From contig NZ_JAADJT010000010.1 of NCBI RefSeq assembly GCF_011090165.1, positions 186,001-250,000 of the forward strand: a DNA stretch of 64,000 nucleotides, written 5' to 3'. The stretch comes from Duganella aceris (lineage in GTDB: Bacteria > Pseudomonadota > Gammaproteobacteria > Burkholderiales > Burkholderiaceae_D). Positions within the stretch are counted from its first letter, which is position 1. Each line of letters starts with the position of its first letter. Both the position numbers and the translations under genes were made by a program. The notes beneath the pieces are model-generated. The model searched no databases, was not told the origin of the DNA, and was given only the letters and a program-made list of their open reading frames with translations. Shown in pieces: positions 45,581-53,754 of this stretch.

Positions 45581-46921
45581 ATGACCGATTTCACGCAATT
45601 CCCCTCCTCTTTCACCTGGGGCGTCGCCACCAGCGCCTTCCAGATTGAAGGCGGCGCCAGCGCCGACGGCAAAGGCCCGTCGATCTGGGACACTTTCAGC
45701 CACACCCCGGGCAAGGTCATCGACGGCAGCAACGGCGACATCGCCTGCGACCACTACCACCGCTATCCGGAAGACGTGTCCATCATGTCCGGCCTGGGCG
45801 TGGACGCCTACCGCTTCTCGATGGCGTGGGCGCGTGTGCAGCCGCAGGGCAAAGGCGCGTGGAACGAAGCCGGCTTCGCCTTCTACGACCGTCTGTTGAC
45901 CGAACTAGAAAGCAAGGGCATCGCCGCCCACGTCACGCTGTACCACTGGGACCTGCCGCAAGGCTTGCAGGACGAAGGCGGCTGGCTGAATCGCGACACC
46001 GCCTACCACTTCGCCGAATACGCGGCCGAAGTGGCGCGCCGCTTCGGCAATCGCCTGAAAACGATTGCGACGCACAACGAGCCGTGGTGCACGGCCAACC
46101 TCGGCTACGGCAACGCGCAGTTCGCGCCCGGCGTCGCGGACCTGAAGCAATCGATCCAGGTATCGCACCATCTGGTGCTGTCGCACGGCCTGGCGATGAG
46201 CGCGATGCGCAAGGTCGGCAGCTCGGCGCAACTGGGCATCGTGTTGAATCAATGGACCGCTGATCCGGCCACCGACAGCGCGGCCGACATCGCCGCCGCC
46301 GAATTCGAATATTCGCGCTCGGTCGAGTGGTTCATGGATCCCATCTTCAAGGGCAAATATCCGGAACTGGCGCTCAAGGTCCACGGCGACAACGCGCCGG
46401 AGGTACAGGACGGCGACCTGGCGATCGCGCACCAGAAGATCGACTTCCTGGGCGTGAACTACTACTTCCGCGCCTTCTGCAGCACCGAGACCCCGCCGCG
46501 CCAGCCCGAGTGCAAACTGGGCAAGACCGACATGGGCTGGGAGATCTTCCCGGACGGCCTGACCGAACTGCTGCTGAAACTGCACGCCGCCTACGAACTG
46601 CCGCCGATCTACATCACCGAAAACGGCATGGCCAATCCGGACACCATCGTCAACGGCGAGATCCCGGACGAAGCGCGCATCGACTTCGTGCAGCGTCACC
46701 TGAAGGCGCTGAACGACGCGCGCCTGCAGGGCGTGAACATCCAGGGCTACTTCCTCTGGAGCCTGCTGGACAACTTCGAATGGAACTCGGGCTACGCCAA
46801 GCGCTTCGGCATCGTCCACGTCGACTATGCAACGCAGAAGCGCACGCTGAAGCACAGCGCGCTGTGGTACAAGGACTATCTGGTTCAACAGCGTCCGCAG
46901 CGCACCGCGCACGCCGCCTGA
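45581..46921 (+). CDS. GH1 beta-glucosidase
   Basis: A 446-residue cytoplasmic family 1 glycosidase. The ATG at 45581 gives the usual FPSSFTWGVATSAFQIEGG start; upstream in-frame codons lie over the operator. The acid/base is Glu167 (ATHNEPWC) and the nucleophile Glu347 (YITENGMA), with the late Trp motif LLDNFEWNSGYAKRFG. It probably cleaves imported beta-glucosides such as cellobiose. The MFS gene 108 bases downstream would be the importer. Confidence 0.94.
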   Translation: MTDFTQFPSSFTWGVATSAFQIEGGASADGKGPSIWDTFSHTPGKVIDGSNGDIACDHYHRYPEDVSIMSGLGVDAYRFSMAWARVQPQGKGAWNEAGFAFYDRLLTELESKGIAAHVTLYHWDLPQGLQDEGGWLNRDTAYHFAEYAAEVARRFGNRLKTIATHNEPWCTANLGYGNAQFAPGVADLKQSIQVSHHLVLSHGLAMSAMRKVGSSAQLGIVLNQWTADPATDSAADIAAAEFEYSRSVEWFMDPIFKGKYPELALKVHGDNAPEVQDGDLAIAHQKIDFLGVNYYFRAFCSTETPPRQPECKLGKTDMGWEIFPDGLTELLLKLHAAYELPPIYITENGMANPDTIVNGEIPDEARIDFVQRHLKALNDARLQGVNIQGYFLWSLLDNFEWNSGYAKRFGIVHVDYATQKRTLKHSALWYKDYLVQQRPQRTAHAA

Positions 46922-46941
46922 ACCACGCAACTGTAGTGCGA

Positions 46942-46963
46942 CCGCCGGCCCTTGCGCCGGCGG
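46942..46963. repeat. GC-rich hairpin between GH1 and MFS genes
   Basis: Inverted repeat CCGCCGGC / GCCGGCGG, 8-bp stem with a 6-base loop, 20 bases after the GH1 stop. No T-run follows, so it may weaken rather than stop read-through into the MFS gene. Confidence 0.4.
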
Positions 46964-47029
46964 CTGCCATTTGAATATTGGCCGCAGAGCCAAATGCTAC
47001 ACTCCACAGAGAACAACGAGGACGACACC

Positions 47030-48400
47030 ATGACCGCACCATCCGCCATGCCGCAAGAGCAGCAGGCCGCACCATCTCCATCCGCTTCCTCGCAGTCGCC
47101 GTCGCTGTTCCGCGCCATGTTCGCGCGCGGCACACCGATGCTGTGGGTCCCGAGCGGCTACTTCGCGATGGCGCTGACCTACATGATGCTGACCAGCGTC
47201 ACGTCGATCATGTTCAAGAACCTCGGCATGGACAACGGCCAGGCGGCGCAATACGCCAGCTACCTGATCCTCGCCTACACCATCAAGCCGCTGTTCGCGC
47301 CCTTCGTTGAAATGTACCGCACCAAGAAGTTCTTCGTGCTGTGCGCGCAGCTGATCATCGGCGTCGGCTTCGCCGGGGTCGCGCTGGCGATGTCGCTGCC
47401 GGACTACATGGTGATCATGGTGTTCCTGTTCGGGATCCTGTCGCTGGTCGGTGCCACGCAGGACATCGCCTCGGACGGGGTCTATGTCACCTCGCTGGAC
47501 TCGAAGACGCAATCGCTGTTCTGCGGCATCCAGAGCCTGAGCTGGAACATCGGTCCCATCGTCGCCTCGGGCGGCATGGTGTACCTGAGCGGCTGGCTGC
47601 ACACGCACTACTTCCACCACCAGGCCGGCGTGTTCGGACCGGAATGGATCGAATCGTGGCGCATCATCTTCTTCATCGTCGCCGCGATCACCATCGTCGC
47701 CGCGCTGTGGCATATGCGCGTGATGCCGGACGGCGCCAAGGCCGAAAACGCCCCGACCTCGGTGGCCGAAGCGGCCTTCATCCTCAAGGACTCCTTCGCC
47801 ACCTTCTTCCAGAAGCGCGACGTGTGGCTGATGGTGGCGTTCGCGTTCGTGTTCCGCCTGAGTATCGGGCTGCTGGAAAAGATCGGACCGTTCTTCATGG
47901 TCGACCCGGTGGCGCAAGGCGGGCTGGGATTGTCGAACGAGATGCTGGGCCTGATCTACGGCACCTACGGCCTGATCGCGGTGCTGCTTGGATCGCTGCT
48001 GGGCGGGATCTTCGTCGCGCGGCGCGGGTTGCCGGCGACCCTGTTCGTGCTGTGCTGCGCGGTCAACATCCCCAACGTCACCTTCCTGCTGATGAGCATC
48101 TACCAACCGGACAGCCTGCTGGTCATCAGCGCCGGTGTCGCGGTCGAAAAGTTCTTCTTCGGCTTCGGCTCGGTGGGTTTCATGATCTACCTGATGCAGC
48201 AACTGGCGCCGGGCAAATACACCACCACCCACTACGCCTTCGGCACCGGCCTGATGGGCTTATGCATGATGGTGACGGGCGTGGTCAGCGGCCACCTGCA
48301 GCAAGCCCTGGGCTACGTCCACTACTTCTGGCTGGTGATGGCCGCAACCATCCCCTCCTTCCTCGTCACCTGGTTCGCCCCGTTCCACCACAAGGACTAA
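47030..48400 (+). CDS. AmpG-like MFS transporter
   Basis: A 456-residue major-facilitator protein with about twelve helices. The ATG at 47030 is preceded by GAGGA at 8 bases. SLVGATQDIASDGVYV corresponds to the GATQDIVID-type signature of the AmpG/PAT group, which takes up muropeptides; relatives next to glycosidases are thought to carry oligosaccharides. TYMMLTSVTSIMFKNLGM and the loop after helix 6 are also family-like. With the GH1 gene it would form an import-and-cleave pair under the operator at 45513. Element C begins 11 bases after the stop. Confidence 0.85.
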   Translation: MTAPSAMPQEQQAAPSPSASSQSPSLFRAMFARGTPMLWVPSGYFAMALTYMMLTSVTSIMFKNLGMDNGQAAQYASYLILAYTIKPLFAPFVEMYRTKKFFVLCAQLIIGVGFAGVALAMSLPDYMVIMVFLFGILSLVGATQDIASDGVYVTSLDSKTQSLFCGIQSLSWNIGPIVASGGMVYLSGWLHTHYFHHQAGVFGPEWIESWRIIFFIVAAITIVAALWHMRVMPDGAKAENAPTSVAEAAFILKDSFATFFQKRDVWLMVAFAFVFRLSIGLLEKIGPFFMVDPVAQGGLGLSNEMLGLIYGTYGLIAVLLGSLLGGIFVARRGLPATLFVLCCAVNIPNVTFLLMSIYQPDSLLVISAGVAVEKFFFGFGSVGFMIYLMQQLAPGKYTTTHYAFGTGLMGLCMMVTGVVSGHLQQALGYVHYFWLVMAATIPSFLVTWFAPFHHKD

Positions 48401-48411
48401 CCCCGCCCCCC

Positions 48412-48488
48412 GGTGTCAGTGCCGACATTCGGACACGACCTCAGCGGCGAAGCGCTAGAGCTCGTGTCCGAATGTCGGCACTGACACC
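48412..48488. repeat. 77-bp palindrome (element C)
   Basis: Perfect 27-bp arms (48412-48438 and 48462-48488, outer sequence GGTGTCAGTGCCGACATTCG) around a 23-base middle containing a short AGCG/CGCT stem. It lies between two convergent genes and overlaps the 3' end of the esterase gene, encoding its last residues and TAG stop. It is closely related to element B and more loosely to element A. Confidence 0.83.
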
Positions 48489-49393
48489 AAGAAGTTGATG
48501 GTGGCGTCGACGGTGGGTTGGAGCCATGGGTCGAATAGCCAGAACGAGTGGGGAGTGTCGGGGAGGATCAGTTTGTCGGTCTTTACGCCTGCTTGCGACA
48601 TCTTGGCCATCATCTCGTCGCGGCCGGCGCTGAAGCGGGGTTGGGCGCTGCCGATGAACAGGATCGGTGGCATGCCGGCCTTGACGTAGTTGATCGGCGA
48701 GGCTTCGCGCCACAGTGCACTCTTTTCGGCGTAGCGGCCGCCGAACCAGGCGCCGGCGGCGGAGGGATTTTTCTTCGGATCGTCTTCGTATTTCAGCGCC
48801 AGTTCGGAGGTGAAGTCGGACAGGCCATCGATGTTGATGATCGCCTGTACGTCTCCGGTCACGCCGGCCAGGCTGGCGATCTGGCCTCCGGCCGAGCCGC
48901 CCGCCAAGGCGATGCGCGCGGGATCGAGCTGGTACCGGTCGGCGTGCTCGCGCACCCAGCGCACCGCCGCCTGCACGTCCTGGATCGCGGCCGGGTATGG
49001 CGCTTCGCCCGATAATCGATAGCTCACCGTCACCGCCGCATAGCCGCGCCGCGCCAGCCGCACCGCCATCGGCGCGAACTCGGAACGGAATCCCGAACGC
49101 CAGCCGCCGCCGTGCACCAGCACCACCACCGGCATCCGCAGCCCCGCCGGCAAGTACATGTCCAGCTTCAGACAACGCGATCCATACTGAACATACGTCT
49201 GGTCGGCGACCTTGCGCACGCCCTCCGGCAGTTCGGCGCCGGCGATGCGGATGAACGGATAGTCGCGCGCCAGCTTGTCGTAGGTGTGCTGCGCGTCGTA
49301 AGTGTTGGTTGGGTCGGCCGGCGGGTCGACGCAATCGGCGGCTTGCGCCGCGCCGTGCAGGACCAGCATCACCGCCGCAAAGAATAGTCGCAT
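48455..49393 (-). CDS. Secreted alpha/beta hydrolase (esterase), tail encoded by element C
   Basis: A 312-residue exported esterase. The ATG at 49393 (MRLFFAAVMLVLHGAAQA signal) is chosen because GAGG lies 5 bases upstream; an in-frame ATG 11 codons earlier would lie at the terminator. VVLVHGGGWRSG carries the oxyanion loop, LAGGSAGGQIASL the Ser nucleophile and PDTPHSFWLF the His. It is of the BD-FAE / acetyl-xylan-esterase-like type. The last ten residues (VSVPTFGHEL) and the stop come from element C, so the native end has been changed or lost. It sits downstream of the TonB receptor, past a terminator. Confidence 0.83.
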   Translation of the reverse strand: MRLFFAAVMLVLHGAAQAADCVDPPADPTNTYDAQHTYDKLARDYPFIRIAGAELPEGVRKVADQTYVQYGSRCLKLDMYLPAGLRMPVVVLVHGGGWRSGFRSEFAPMAVRLARRGYAAVTVSYRLSGEAPYPAAIQDVQAAVRWVREHADRYQLDPARIALAGGSAGGQIASLAGVTGDVQAIINIDGLSDFTSELALKYEDDPKKNPSAAGAWFGGRYAEKSALWREASPINYVKAGMPPILFIGSAQPRFSAGRDEMMAKMSQAGVKTDKLILPDTPHSFWLFDPWLQPTVDATINFLVSVPTFGHEL

Positions 49394-49426
49394 CGAAACC
49401 TCGTCATCAAAATCCGAGTATCGCAT

Positions 49427-49461
49427 AAAAAAAACCCCTCGGCCCGTGAGGGCGCGAGGGG
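49427..49461 (-). terminator. Intrinsic terminator of the TonB receptor gene
   Basis: On the minus strand a CCCCTCG-type hairpin (stem 49435-49461, with inner GCCC/GGGC pairs) is followed by eight T residues (the A-run at 49427-49434). It is 45 bases after the TonB receptor stop and 34 bases before the esterase start. Confidence 0.85.
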
Positions 49462-49505
49462 TTGGAAGACCACAGACAACACTGGTACTACATAAAACTC
49501 TTTGC

Positions 49506-51932
49506 TTAGAACGTCTTGCCGACGTTGATGCCGAAGGTTCGCGGCGGCAGGTACTGCGCCTGCCACGGGCCGTTGGCGTTCAACGCGCTGGTCTTGATCT
49601 TCGCGTCTTCCGCATTGCGGACGAAGGCGTCGAAGTACCACTTCGAGTTCGAGTCGAAGCGCAGACCCAGGTCGGTGCGGGTGTAAGCCTTCTGACGGTC
49701 GCCGTCGCCCAGGTTGAACACGCTCAGCCAGCTGGCGGTTTCATAGTGGGCGCTGATGCGCGGGATCAGCGTGCCGCTCTCCAGCGCGAAGCTGTGCTGG
49801 TACATCACTTGCGCGCTGAATTTCGGCGAGTGCGGCATGTCGTTGCCGGTCACGTCGAGGCAGGTCGCGATTTCCTTGATCGGGCAGACAGGCAGCTGAT
49901 AGTCGTTGCTGCCGCCGATCAGTTTCTTCAGCGTGGCGTTGGTGTACGCGGCGGTGAACTGCACGCGGTCGATCGGCGTGATCTTGGCGGCGATCTCGGT
50001 TTCCAGACCCCAGACCTTGGCGCCTTCCGCATTGTTGGTGGCCAGGCCACGGCTGCCGTCGGGATTGGTCACCGGTGCGCTGAACTGGAAGCCCTTGAAC
50101 TTCTCGTAGTAAGCCGCGTTGTTTACACGCAGCGCGCCGCCCAGGAAGGTGCTCTTCGAACCGACTTCGAAGTTGGTCAGCGACTCGGAACCGTATGGAC
50201 GGCCGCCGTCCTGCAGACCGCCCGACTTGTAGCCGGTCGATACGCTGGCGAACACCATATTGCTCTTGTCGATGTCGTAGCTGACGCGCGCCAGACCGGT
50301 CAGCTTGTGGTCCTTGAACTCGCCGTCGTTACGCTGGTAGGTCGTGAAGCCCGACGAAGGCGCCAGCGGATTCACCGATGGGTTCAACGGCACCTGCGGC
50401 ACGTTGCTGTCGCTGAAGCTGTTGTTGGTGCCGCCTTCGTTGGTGCGCTTGTCCGAGGTGTAGCGCGCGCCCAGCGTCAGGTGCAGCGCGTCCGACGCGT
50501 TCCACGTGGTCTGGCCGAAGACCGCTTTCGAATCGACGGTTTCCTTCGGCTGGATGAAAGAACCCTGCCAGCTGACGGTGCCCTGCTCGGTGCCGTTCAT
50601 GATCGGGATGTCGAAGCGGATGCCGTTGTCTTCGTTCGCGTAGTACAGGCCGAGCAGCCAGTCCACATCGCGCTTGCCGGTCGACTGGATTTCCAGTTCG
50701 TGGCTGTAGTTCTTGTACTTGGACCAGACGGTGTTGTTCGCCTGGAAGCCGCCACCGCCGGTGGTGCTGGTGGTGAAACTGGTGGCCGGATTGGCGCCGC
50801 CGTCCTGGTCGTAGGTCGACGAGCCGTTGAAGCGCGAGTAACCGGCGATGTAGGCCAGGCTGATGTCTTTGTTGATCTCGTAGTCGACGCGGCTGCGCAC
50901 CGAGTTCGCATCGCGGTTGACGTTCGGCGCGGTGTCGATCAGCGCCGACCAGAAGTCCTGGCCCGGACGCGCGACCTGCAGCAGGTTGGCGCTCGGCGTG
51001 CCGCGATCCATGTAGTGCTCGTACGCGATGTTCCACTTCAGGCCCGGCACCACGTTCCACAGGAAGCTCAGGCGCGCCGCGCTCTGGTCCTGGGCGCTGT
51101 ACTTCTGGCCGTTGCGCACGTACAGGTTCGGGTTCAAGGCCTGGAAGCCGATCGGGTTGCCCGGATGCGCGGCGTTCCATGCGGCGATGACCGGATCGGC
51201 CGCCGCGTGCTGCTGCGCCAGCGTCGGGATGTTCGGCGCCTGGTAGTCGACATAGCCGTCGTGCTGTTCGTGCACCACCGCGACGCGCATCGCCATGGTG
51301 TCGTTGATCGGGATGTTGACCGCGCCGCGCGCGCCGAGGCGGGCGTAGTTGCCGTAGCCGAGTTCGAAGTTGCCGGCGCTGCTGCCGATTTCAGGCTTCA
51401 CGGTCTGCATGTTGACCGCGCCCACGGTCGAATTGCGGCCCCACAGCGTGCCTTGCGGGCCGCGCAGGACTTCGATCGCTTCCAGGTCGAACAGCAGCGC
51501 GGTCGCGCCTTCCGGACGCGGCGAGTAGATGCCGTCGACGAAGGTGGCCACTTCAGGATCCGCGTATTCGGTCTTGGCGCTGTCGTTGCCGATGCCGCGC
51601 ATGGTCATGGTGATCACGCCGTGGTCGCCCTGGCCGGTGGCCGAGAAGCCCGGCACCAGATTGACGACGTCCTGGATGGTCTGGACGTGGTTGTCGTCCA
51701 ATGCGGCGGCGTTCAGCGCGGTCACGGCGACCGGGGTCTTTTGCAACGACGTGGTGCGCTTGGTGGCGGTGACGTACACCTCGGTGATCTTGCCGCTGTC
51801 GGCGGCGGCTGCCTGCTCGGCGGCCGGCGCGACCTGCGCGGAGGCGACATTGGTCCCGGCGACCAGGGCGAGGATGGCGATTTGGATGGGGGATAGCATA
51901 CGCTTCCCGGACTGCGGTACGTGGACGTTCAT
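49506..51932 (-). CDS. TonB-dependent outer-membrane receptor
   Basis: An 808-residue receptor; the ATG at 51932 (MNVHVPQSGKRML) follows AGGAG at 5 bases. The signal peptide is PIQIAILALVAGTNVASAQ. The plug starts ITEVYVTATKRTTSLQKTPVAVTAL and has IEVLRGPQGTLWGRNSTVGAVN; the barrel ends PRTFGINVGKTF with a terminal Phe. It probably imports beta-glucan-type oligosaccharides for the GH1 enzyme. Four LacI-type operators lie between it and the divergent halogenase gene. Confidence 0.93.
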   Translation of the reverse strand: MNVHVPQSGKRMLSPIQIAILALVAGTNVASAQVAPAAEQAAAADSGKITEVYVTATKRTTSLQKTPVAVTALNAAALDDNHVQTIQDVVNLVPGFSATGQGDHGVITMTMRGIGNDSAKTEYADPEVATFVDGIYSPRPEGATALLFDLEAIEVLRGPQGTLWGRNSTVGAVNMQTVKPEIGSSAGNFELGYGNYARLGARGAVNIPINDTMAMRVAVVHEQHDGYVDYQAPNIPTLAQQHAAADPVIAAWNAAHPGNPIGFQALNPNLYVRNGQKYSAQDQSAARLSFLWNVVPGLKWNIAYEHYMDRGTPSANLLQVARPGQDFWSALIDTAPNVNRDANSVRSRVDYEINKDISLAYIAGYSRFNGSSTYDQDGGANPATSFTTSTTGGGGFQANNTVWSKYKNYSHELEIQSTGKRDVDWLLGLYYANEDNGIRFDIPIMNGTEQGTVSWQGSFIQPKETVDSKAVFGQTTWNASDALHLTLGARYTSDKRTNEGGTNNSFSDSNVPQVPLNPSVNPLAPSSGFTTYQRNDGEFKDHKLTGLARVSYDIDKSNMVFASVSTGYKSGGLQDGGRPYGSESLTNFEVGSKSTFLGGALRVNNAAYYEKFKGFQFSAPVTNPDGSRGLATNNAEGAKVWGLETEIAAKITPIDRVQFTAAYTNATLKKLIGGSNDYQLPVCPIKEIATCLDVTGNDMPHSPKFSAQVMYQHSFALESGTLIPRISAHYETASWLSVFNLGDGDRQKAYTRTDLGLRFDSNSKWYFDAFVRNAEDAKIKTSALNANGPWQAQYLPPRTFGINVGKTF

Positions 51933-51987
51933 AAGTCTCCTTTGCATAGCGATCGCCGAGGGGGTGGGGCGGTGCTATATTTATCGT

Positions 51988-52064
51988 GGAAAACGATTTC
52001 ATCTTATGTGAAAACGTTTTCAAATCTGATGAAATCGTTTTCTGTATTTGTGAAATCGATTTCA
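51988..52064. promoter_or_regulatory. Array of four LacI-type operators, 21-bp phased
   Basis: Four 14-bp sites start at 51988, 52009, 52030 and 52051, exactly 21 bp apart: GGAAAACGATTTCA, TGAAAACGTTTTCA, TGAAATCGTTTTCT and TGAAATCGATTTCA. The second and fourth are perfect palindromes. A possible rightward promoter TTGTGA-16-CATAAT (52048-52075) overlaps the last site. Both divergent genes should be controlled by the array. No other gene is seen in the 51933-52179 gap. Confidence 0.8.
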
Positions 52065-52179
52065 TGGTACATAATTCATATCACCGGTGTCAATTTAAAA
52101 ATTGTAGCGGCGTTACAACCTCGGCTCCGGATAGGAGCCGCAGAGGCGCGCATGCTACTTCACAGAGACGAAACGCGCA

Positions 52180-53754
52180 ATGAAAACGTTACCAAAAACA
52201 GCCGTGAAGAATGTGCTGATCGTCGGCGGCGGCACCGCCGGCTGGCTTACCGCCGCTTTTCTGGCCAAAACCATGGGTGTCGGCGCGGACGCCGACAGCG
52301 TCCGCATCACCCTGGTCGAATCGAAGGAGATCGGCATCATCGGCGTCGGCGAGGGCACGTTCCCGTCGATCCGGGGCACGCTGGCCGCGATCGGCATCGA
52401 CGAGGCGCGCTTCATCCGCGAATGCAACGCCACCTTCAAGCAGGGCATCCGCTTCAACCACTGGGTGCGCGAACCGGGCGCGCCGGGCAACGACCACTAC
52501 TTCCATCCTTTCAGCCTGCCGAGCCAGCGCCCCGGCGGCCCGGAACTGCTGCCCTATTGGCTGCAGGGCGCGGCCGCGCCGGGGCTGGGCTTCGCCGCCG
52601 CCGCGACCATGCAGAAGCGCGTCGCCGACGCCTCGCACGCGCCCAAGCGCCCCGCCGACGCCGATTTCATGGGACCGCTGAACTACGCCTACCACTTCGA
52701 CGCCGGCAAGTTCGCCGCCCTGCTCTCGACCCACGCGCAATCGCTGGGCGTGAAGCATGTGCAGGCCACGGTGGAGCGGGTGGAACTGGACCAGCAAGGC
52801 GCGATCGGCGCGGTGCACACCAGGGAGGCAGGCGTGCTGACGGCCGACCTGTACATCGACTGCACCGGCTTCCGCGCCGCGCTGATCGGCGAGGCGCTGG
52901 GTACGCCGTTCCGCAACATCAACGATGTGCTGTTCGTCGACCGCGCGCTGGCGATGCAGGTGCCCTACGACCGGCCGGACGCGCCGATCCCGTCGTACAC
53001 GATTTCGACCGCGCACGAAGCGGGATGGACCTGGGACATCGGCCTGCACCAGCGGCGCGGCATCGGCTATGTCTATTCCAGCCGCCACACCGACGACAAC
53101 CGCGCCGAGGAAGTGCTGCGCCAGTACATCGGCCCGGCCGCCGACGACCTCAGTCCGCGCCAGCTGAAGCTCAACGTCGGCTATCGCGATCTGCACTGGG
53201 TGAACAACTGCGTGGCGGTGGGCTTGTCGGGCGGCTTCCTGGAACCGCTGGAATCGTCCGGCATCGGCCTGATCGAAACGGCGGCCTACCTGGTCAGCTA
53301 CCTGTTCCCGCACGACGGCGACATGGAGCCGGTGGCCAAGGTGTTCAACCAGATGATGAAGTCGCGCTACGAGCGCATCGTCGATTTCGTCAAGCTGCAC
53401 TACTGCCTCACGCAACGCACCGACAACCAGTTCTGGATCGATAACACGCTCGACGCCAGCATTCCCGAGTCGCTGCGCGACAAGCTGGCGATGTGGCGCA
53501 CGCGCGCGCCGCACCGCATGGACTTCGTGGTGGACCTGGAGATGTATCCGCCGTCAAGCTGGCAGTATGTGTTGTACGGGATGGAGTATCCGACCAAACA
53601 GTACGCCAACGGCCGCACCCTGCCGCGATTCGACGAGGCGCGCAAGGAGTTCCAGATGATCGAGCAGATGTCGCAGCGCGCGCTGGCGGATTTGCCGACG
53701 CACCGTGCGATGATCGAGCACTTCCTTCAACGCGGCGAACGCAAGACCGCTTAA
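52180..53754 (+). CDS. Flavin-dependent tryptophan-halogenase-like protein
   Basis: A 524-residue FADH2-dependent halogenase-family protein. The flavin motif is LIVGGGTAGW (residues 13-22); Lys87 (TFKQGIRF) matches the catalytic Lys of PrnA/RebH, WTWDI at 283-287 matches the WxWxI motif, and Glu358 (EPLESSG) the catalytic Glu. Members of this family are often found beside TonB receptors in carbohydrate loci, where no halogenated product is known and the true substrate is unclear. It is divergent from the TonB receptor across the operator array. Its stop shares TTAA with the convergent MFS gene. Confidence 0.9.
   Translation: MKTLPKTAVKNVLIVGGGTAGWLTAAFLAKTMGVGADADSVRITLVESKEIGIIGVGEGTFPSIRGTLAAIGIDEARFIRECNATFKQGIRFNHWVREPGAPGNDHYFHPFSLPSQRPGGPELLPYWLQGAAAPGLGFAAAATMQKRVADASHAPKRPADADFMGPLNYAYHFDAGKFAALLSTHAQSLGVKHVQATVERVELDQQGAIGAVHTREAGVLTADLYIDCTGFRAALIGEALGTPFRNINDVLFVDRALAMQVPYDRPDAPIPSYTISTAHEAGWTWDIGLHQRRGIGYVYSSRHTDDNRAEEVLRQYIGPAADDLSPRQLKLNVGYRDLHWVNNCVAVGLSGGFLEPLESSGIGLIETAAYLVSYLFPHDGDMEPVAKVFNQMMKSRYERIVDFVKLHYCLTQRTDNQFWIDNTLDASIPESLRDKLAMWRTRAPHRMDFVVDLEMYPPSSWQYVLYGMEYPTKQYANGRTLPRFDEARKEFQMIEQMSQRALADLPTHRAMIEHFLQRGERKTA

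Noticed and set aside
49302-51896. 864-residue open frame opposite the TonB receptor
   Set aside because: Shadow of the receptor; Val/Arg-rich without domains.
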